This document shows, one piece after another, positions 60,242 to 64,000 of a stretch of 64,000 bases of DNA. Below the pieces are notes generated by a model. The model saw nothing but the letters and a program-made list of their open reading frames with translations. It was not told the DNA's origin and did not search any database. The DNA is from CAVPTL01 sp963708725 (GTDB taxonomy: Bacteria; Actinomycetota; Thermoleophilia; Gaiellales; JAICJC01): NCBI GenBank assembly GCA_963708725.1, contig CAVPTL010000008.1, forward strand, positions 620,001-684,000, in the 5' to 3' direction. Position 1 is the first letter of the stretch. Each line of letters opens with the position of its first letter. The position numbers and the translations under genes are program-made.

Positions 60242-61305
60242 GCGGGCAGCAACGCTCTCAGCGTGAACCCGCCAGTATCCCCGCCGGCCTCGAGTTCTCC
60301 ACCGAGAAGCGAGACTCGCTCGGCGATCCCCGCCAAACCGTGGCCACCAGCCGATAACGCGGCTGGTGAGCTACTTCGCCCGTTGTCGCTGACCTCGATC
60401 TCGACCCGGTCGCCCGACCTGCGGACTCCCACGTCCACGCGGGACGCATTCGCGTGCTTGAGCACGTTGGTGAGCCCCTCCTGCACGATCCGGTACACAG
60501 AAAGCTGAGTGGCGGAGTCGAGTTCCGGGCTGTCGACGTCTACTTCCAGGCGCACATCGAGGCCGGTCGCGCGGACGCGCTCGGCCAGCTCGCTGAGCTG
60601 GTCGAGGGTCGGCTGAGGTGCGAGGTCATCTGCACCGTCATCGCGTAGCAGGCCGAGCAGGCGCCGCAGCTCGGTCATCGCCTCGCGAGCGCTGGCCTCG
60701 ATCGCGTGGAGGGCTTCACGGGCTCGCTCCGGCTGTTCATCAAGCAGGACGTCACCGGCACCAGCTTGTACGGCGATCACCCCGACGCTGTGGGACACGA
60801 GGTCATGTAACTCACGCGCCAGCCGCGCCCGTTCGAGCTCCACCGCCTCGGTCCTCGCCTCTTCAATTTCCGCCGCTCGCTGCTGGCGAAACCGTAACGA
60901 TCCGATCAGCCACGGAACCACGAACGATGTCAGTGAGACGGCCAGAAACGTGTTGAGCGAGAACGGTTGTGTGATTGCCAGGGCCAGCACGACTGAGCCG
61001 GCGAGCCCGAGGTTGGCATGGCGCCGATTGCGCATCGTCCCGATCCGGTAGAAACCGAGTATCACAGCCACCGCAAGGGTGAGCGATCCTGGTGGAGACG
61101 CCAGCGCCGCACACAGTGCTGCCGGAACGAACAGACCAAAACCGCTTCTCACCGGATAGCGCGTTCGCCAGGCCGAGATGATCGCGACTAACGCCAAGCA
61201 GACAGCCGCGATCCAACCACCGCCGCCCGCCCCGAACCGCCACACCTCGACCTGAGAGGCAACCAGCAGAACTGCAGCGATCGCTGCATCCGTACGAGTC
61301 GGCAT
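60238..61305 (-). CDS. HisKA_3 sensor histidine kinase
   Basis: The 355-residue protein has about four to five N-terminal helices without a large external domain. The HisKA_3 dimerisation helix has the phosphorylated His in ARLARELHDLVSHSVGVIAVQ. The HATPase domain has EGLTNVLKHANASRV, SDNGRSSSPA and GGHGLAGIAERV. It resembles membrane-stress sensors such as LiaS or DesK. ATG at 61305 is chosen; longer readings cross into the preceding gene. It forms a pair with the LuxR-type regulator. Confidence 0.9.
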   Translation of the reverse strand: MPTRTDAAIAAVLLVASQVEVWRFGAGGGGWIAAVCLALVAIISAWRTRYPVRSGFGLFVPAALCAALASPPGSLTLAVAVILGFYRIGTMRNRRHANLGLAGSVVLALAITQPFSLNTFLAVSLTSFVVPWLIGSLRFRQQRAAEIEEARTEAVELERARLARELHDLVSHSVGVIAVQAGAGDVLLDEQPERAREALHAIEASAREAMTELRRLLGLLRDDGADDLAPQPTLDQLSELAERVRATGLDVRLEVDVDSPELDSATQLSVYRIVQEGLTNVLKHANASRVDVGVRRSGDRVEIEVSDNGRSSSPAALSAGGHGLAGIAERVSLLGGELEAGGDTGGFTLRALLPA

Positions 61306-61349
61306 GGCGGGACCGTATCGCACGCGCCCCGCCACGCTCGCCCGCGGCG

Positions 61350-61706
61350 TCATGCCGATCGCAACCCCGCCTCGTGCCGTCGCAGCGACAAACGCTCGCG
61401 CCCTACAACAACAGACGCGACAAGGCCGACCGCAGCCACCAGCGCAAACGAGCCCTGAACCACCACATCTGACGCGGTATTCCACGTATACGCCGGCATG
61501 AACGCCAATTCCACGACGTTCAACAAGCCAATGAGCACACACGCGCCGAGTCCGCCCGCTCGTACCAGCCACACCGCGCCGATGACGTACAACACCCCGA
61601 ACACCACCGCGAGGGCCGGGACTTCGAGAAAGAATGCATTGACGAACTCGAACACCCCCGCAACCAGTGCCGACGCGATAAGTACGTATGACCAGCGGCT
61701 AGACAT
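61350..61706 (-). CDS. Small four-helix membrane protein
   Basis: The 118-residue protein starts SSRWSYVLIASALVAGVFEF and has four hydrophobic helices and a basic C-terminal tail (GRERLSLRRHEAGLRSA). It precedes the kinase-regulator pair on the same strand by 44 nt. A GAAGGGAG ribosome-binding site lies upstream of the ATG at 61706. It could be an accessory sensor or a target of the system. No family is recognised. Confidence 0.6.
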   Translation of the reverse strand: MSSRWSYVLIASALVAGVFEFVNAFFLEVPALAVVFGVLYVIGAVWLVRAGGLGACVLIGLLNVVELAFMPAYTWNTASDVVVQGSFALVAAVGLVASVVVGRERLSLRRHEAGLRSA

Positions 61707-61901
61707 CAGACTCCCTTCGTCGTTGACACAACCCACGCTACGCAGCTGCGCGTTGGCTGTCATCAGGCGTGAGGACGGTTTTCCACGGTCATGAATCCGC
61801 CTCAAGAACGAGTCCGCTCAAAACCCCGCCCGTGCCTGATTCCGGAGTGGAACACCGCTCCGAACCCATTCCGTTGAGTCGCCGGCGGCGTTGGCCGGGC
61901 G
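61707..61901. other. Intergenic region, nothing identified as a gene
   Basis: The 195-nt stretch between the small membrane protein and the TetR gene shows no protein-like frame. A CCGGC-N7-GCCGG stem near 61881-61901 may be the TetR terminator, which is weakly supported. Confidence 0.3.
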
Positions 61902-62537
61902 CTAGTTCGTCCGCGGGCCGAGTAGCCGCTCTAGTCCGCTTCGTGAGCGTTCGAGGTTAGAGGGGTCGTTGAACATCGTGTAGGTCGTGTGTGCCATCAG
62001 GAGCAGTGCGTTGATTTCGTACACGAGTTGTTCGGGTTCGGGTGTGGGTGCGATCTCTCCGGCTTGGTGGGCGCGGGTGGCGGCGTCGAGGAGTTCGGCT
62101 GTCCACTCGTAGTTGAATGTTTTGATGCGCTCTTGGACGCGACCGGGGTGGGTGTCGTATTCCGCTCCGACTGCGGCGAAGAAGCATCCGCCGGGAAACA
62201 CGTCGCGCTCGAGGTGTGAGAGAAACTCGTCTGTCAGCGCCCACAGCAAATCGAGACCTTCGCCCCGTGCTCGCGCCGGTTCTCGTACCTCGGCGTCGAA
62301 GATCTCCGTTGCCCGGTCGATGGTCGCAAGCTGGAGTTCCTCTTTCGACTTGAAGTGGGCGTAGAGCCCGCTTTTGCTCATGCCGGTGCGCTCGGCGAGG
62401 TTTCCGATCGAGAGGCCGTCGAGGCCATCGACGGTCGCAAGTCGCGCAGCCGTGTCGAGGATCGCGTCTCGGGTCTTGCGTCCGTCGGCGCGCTGGCGGC
62501 GCTCCGTCGCGTTCTCGCTGTTCGTGGTCGAGTTCAT
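61902..62537 (-). CDS. TetR/AcrR-family transcriptional repressor
   Basis: The 211-residue protein has the TetR helix-turn-helix: ILDTAARLATVDGLDGLSIGNLAERTGMSKSGLYAHFKSKEEL, followed by a helical ligand domain. The C-terminal part includes GCFFAAVGAEYDTHPGRVQ and resembles TetR_C regulators of efflux genes. ATG at 62537 is chosen because longer readings include operator sequence. Two similar palindromes lie between it and the divergent genes. It should repress itself and the DHA2 exporter until an effector binds. Confidence 0.92.
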   Translation of the reverse strand: MNSTTNSENATERRQRADGRKTRDAILDTAARLATVDGLDGLSIGNLAERTGMSKSGLYAHFKSKEELQLATIDRATEIFDAEVREPARARGEGLDLLWALTDEFLSHLERDVFPGGCFFAAVGAEYDTHPGRVQERIKTFNYEWTAELLDAATRAHQAGEIAPTPEPEQLVYEINALLLMAHTTYTMFNDPSNLERSRSGLERLLGPRTN

Positions 62538-62550
62538 ACTTGACAAGATA

Positions 62551-62594
62551 GCACGACCGGTCGTATAGTGCCACATCGGCACGACCGATCGTGC
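62551..62594. promoter_or_regulatory. Two tandem TetR-type operators in the divergent promoter
   Basis: GCACGACCGGTCGTAT (62551-62566) contains the perfect 12-bp palindrome ACGACCGGTCGT. GCACGACCGATCGTGC (62579-62594) has 6-bp arms and shares ten leading bases with it. The sites are 28 nt apart, so two dimers could sit near the same face of the DNA. A TATAGT lies between them and could be a promoter box. Confidence 0.65.
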
Positions 62595-62615
62595 TATTTA
62601 CAGAAAGAGGATCGA

Positions 62616-62855
62616 ATGCCACAGTCCCCTTCAACCCGCGAGACCGAGTACGAGTTCTACGTGCGGGCGGCAGCTGATCACGCTCGCACATTGCGTCGCG
62701 AGCGGCGCGCAAGGGTCATCCACAAGCTGACCAGCCTCCGGGCCAGCCAGCGGCTCGCATCGCCGCGCACACGCAACTACGCAGGAATCGATGACCGCTC
62801 GGATCCACACGAAGCCATCGTCACAGAACAACAGCTGGGCGCTCGTACTTGCTGA
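62616..62855 (+). CDS. Small basic protein in the leader of the DHA2 exporter
   Basis: A frame of 79 residues starts at ATG 62616 after an AGAAAGAGG ribosome-binding site. It begins PQSPSTRETEYEFYVRAAA and becomes Arg-rich (RTLRRERRARVIHKL). Its 3' half lies in the first unit of a tandem duplication and overlaps a degenerate copy of the exporter's start. No family is recognised. It may be a true small protein, or a leader frame that couples translation to the exporter. Confidence 0.45.
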   Translation: MPQSPSTRETEYEFYVRAAADHARTLRRERRARVIHKLTSLRASQRLASPRTRNYAGIDDRSDPHEAIVTEQQLGARTC

Positions 62856-63019
62856 ACGACGGTGGGCGCAAGCGCAACTCAACGCCTACCGCGAGCGCGC
62901 TTACTCATCGATCCGCCGGCTCGCATACTCGCGAGCCCGCTACCAAGGAGGAATCCATGACTACTCGGATACACACCACTTCGCCGTCACAGCACAAGGC
63001 CTGGACGCTCATCATCGCG
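62688..63019 (+). repeat. Diverged 166-bp tandem duplication over the exporter start
   Basis: Two units lie 166 bp apart. CGGCTCGCAT occurs at 62751 and 62917, GGAATC before ATG at 62791 and 62957, and the encoded starts MTARIHTKPSSQ and MTTRIHTTSPSQ are clearly related. The upstream frames also match (RLASPRTRNYAGIDDRSD against RLAYSRARYQGGIHDYSD). The first copy of the exporter start has lost its ribosome-binding site and soon runs into other sequence, while the second has AAGGAGG and is the working start. Exact unit ends are approximate. Confidence 0.65.
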
Positions 63020-64000
63020 TCGCTCGGTTTGTTCATGGTGGCGCTTGACACGTTCGTCGTCACCACCGCACTACCGGTGCTCCGCGTCGATCTCGGCGCG
63101 AGCCTTTCCGACCTCGAGTGGACCGTGAACGCCTACAACCTTTCGTTCGCCTGTTTGCTCCTGACCGGCGCTGCGCTCGGCGATCGGTTCGGACGGAGGC
63201 GGATGTTCACGGTGGGGATCGTCCTCTTCACCATCGCGTCGGCGGCCGCAGCGCTCTCACCTAGCGTCGACGCCCTGATCGCGGCCCGCGCAGCGCAGGG
63301 CGCCGGGGCGGCCGTCGTCATGCCACTGACATTGACGCTGATCAGCGAGGCCTTCCCAGCAGAGAAGCGGGGAATGGCGGTTGGGCTATGGGGTGGCATC
63401 GCCGGTCTCGCCGTCGCCGCCGGCCCGGTGGTTGGCGGCGCGGTAATCGACGGCATCGACTGGCATTGGATCTTCTGGCTCAACGTCCCGGTCGGGCTGG
63501 CGGTCATCCCCCTCGCCGCCACTCGCCTGAGCGAGAGCTTCGGTCCTCGCCCACACCTCGACCTCATCGGGCTATTGCTCGCCGGGGCCGGACTGCTGGG
63601 CGTGACGTGGGGGCTCGTCCGTTCCACCACGGCCGGGTGGGGGAGCGTGGAGGTGATCACGACGCTGATCGCCGGCACGGCGCTGGTGATCATGTTTCTG
63701 GCCTGGGAGCGACGCGCCCCGAGCCCGATGCTCCCCCTCGGACTGTTTCGCAAACGCGGTTTCTCGACCGCCAACGCTGTCAGTTTTTTCATGTTCTTCG
63801 GAATGGTGGGCGCGCTATTTCTGATGCCACAATTCCTCCAAACCGCGCTGGGCAACTCGCCCTTCCAGGCAGGCATCCGCATGCTCCCCTGGACGGCCAC
63901 CCCGATGGTGATCGCGCCAATCGCAGGCGCACTCGCTGACCGTTACGGCAACCGCCCGTTCATGGCGCTCGGCATGGCGCTGCAGGCGATCGGGCTGGGC
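62957..64000 (+). CDS. DHA2-type MFS exporter, 3' end cut by window
   Basis: The first 348 residues are present, with helix 1 motif ALDTFVVTTALPVL, the A motif GDRFGRRRMFTV and motif C GGIAGLAVAAGPVVGGAVID, as in EmrB/QacA antiporters with 14 helices. The AAGGAGG ribosome-binding site and ATG at 62957 are well placed. It is divergent from and probably repressed by the TetR protein through the two operators. The frame is still open at the window end. Confidence 0.92.
   Translation, partial: MTTRIHTTSPSQHKAWTLIIASLGLFMVALDTFVVTTALPVLRVDLGASLSDLEWTVNAYNLSFACLLLTGAALGDRFGRRRMFTVGIVLFTIASAAAALSPSVDALIAARAAQGAGAAVVMPLTLTLISEAFPAEKRGMAVGLWGGIAGLAVAAGPVVGGAVIDGIDWHWIFWLNVPVGLAVIPLAATRLSESFGPRPHLDLIGLLLAGAGLLGVTWGLVRSTTAGWGSVEVITTLIAGTALVIMFLAWERRAPSPMLPLGLFRKRGFSTANAVSFFMFFGMVGALFLMPQFLQTALGNSPFQAGIRMLPWTATPMVIAPIAGALADRYGNRPFMALGMALQAIGLG

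Noticed and set aside
62791..63048. Second small frame in the exporter leader as a real gene
   Set aside because: Its start is the decayed duplicate of the exporter's first codons without a ribosome-binding site, and its end overlaps the real exporter gene out of frame.

Overview
This is a GC-rich, densely packed bacterial window. Genes sit in short blocks on alternating strands, with many GTG and some TTG starts, and neighbours repeatedly overlap by an ATGA, GTGA or TTGA junction. Gene content (DedA, DUF354, LysR, LytR-CpsA-Psr, DrrAB-like ABC, TetR/DHA2 modules, short-form RmlA, Fe-S CysH) fits Actinomycetota. A Thermoleophilia/Solirubrobacterales-type organism is my best guess, but it is an inference. 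I saw no rRNA, tRNA, CRISPR array, transposase or prophage.

Layout. 1-18 kb is a surface-polysaccharide locus: DegT sugar aminotransferase, DUF354 glycosyltransferase-like protein, chain-length-determinant protein, GT4 and GT2 glycosyltransferases, sulfotransferase, FemAB/GNAT-like protein, phosphoglycosyl transferase, MFS transporter, two O-antigen-ligase-like proteins, ATP-grasp enzyme, PIG-L deacetylase and a FlgD-like Ig protein. 17.9-23.6 kb holds a TauE/SafE permease, a GT39 glycosyltransferase with a frameshifted 3' end, and a sulfate-activation operon comA-cysH-cysC-sat. 24-28 kb is a dTDP-rhamnose operon (GT2-rmlB-rmlC-rmlD-rmlA). Sulfate activation can supply PAPS to the sulfotransferase, so a sulfated, rhamnose-containing glycan is a reasonable reading.

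28-42 kb holds a HELTH-motif lipoprotein, a PilZ-like protein and a run of efflux modules with their own regulators: MarR/MMPL, two tandem ABC pairs, MarR with DHA2 MFS and DrrAB, and ArsR with MFS. Inverted repeats in the divergent promoters look like the operators. 43.5-48.8 kb is a signalling operon: Hpt, receiver-nucleotide cyclase, periplasmic solute-binding lipoprotein and hybrid histidine kinase, with no permease. 48.8-62 kb holds an aldo/keto reductase, a COG3910-like ATPase, a Vps62-like membrane protein, Ogt, an OafA-type acyltransferase, an LCP protein and a NarL-type two-component system. The window ends in a TetR/DHA2 efflux module whose leader carries a tandem duplication.

Most notable unexplained features: (1) four dispersed perfect palindromes (15-20 bp arms, 1-nt centre), each just after a stop codon, one varying symmetrically in both arms and supplying a stop codon; (2) a 126-nt quasi-palindrome next to one of them; (3) the four-gene sensory operon; (4) comA replacing a sulfite reductase in a sulfate-reduction operon; (5) single-base frameshifts in four otherwise intact genes, which may be assembly errors or real decay.
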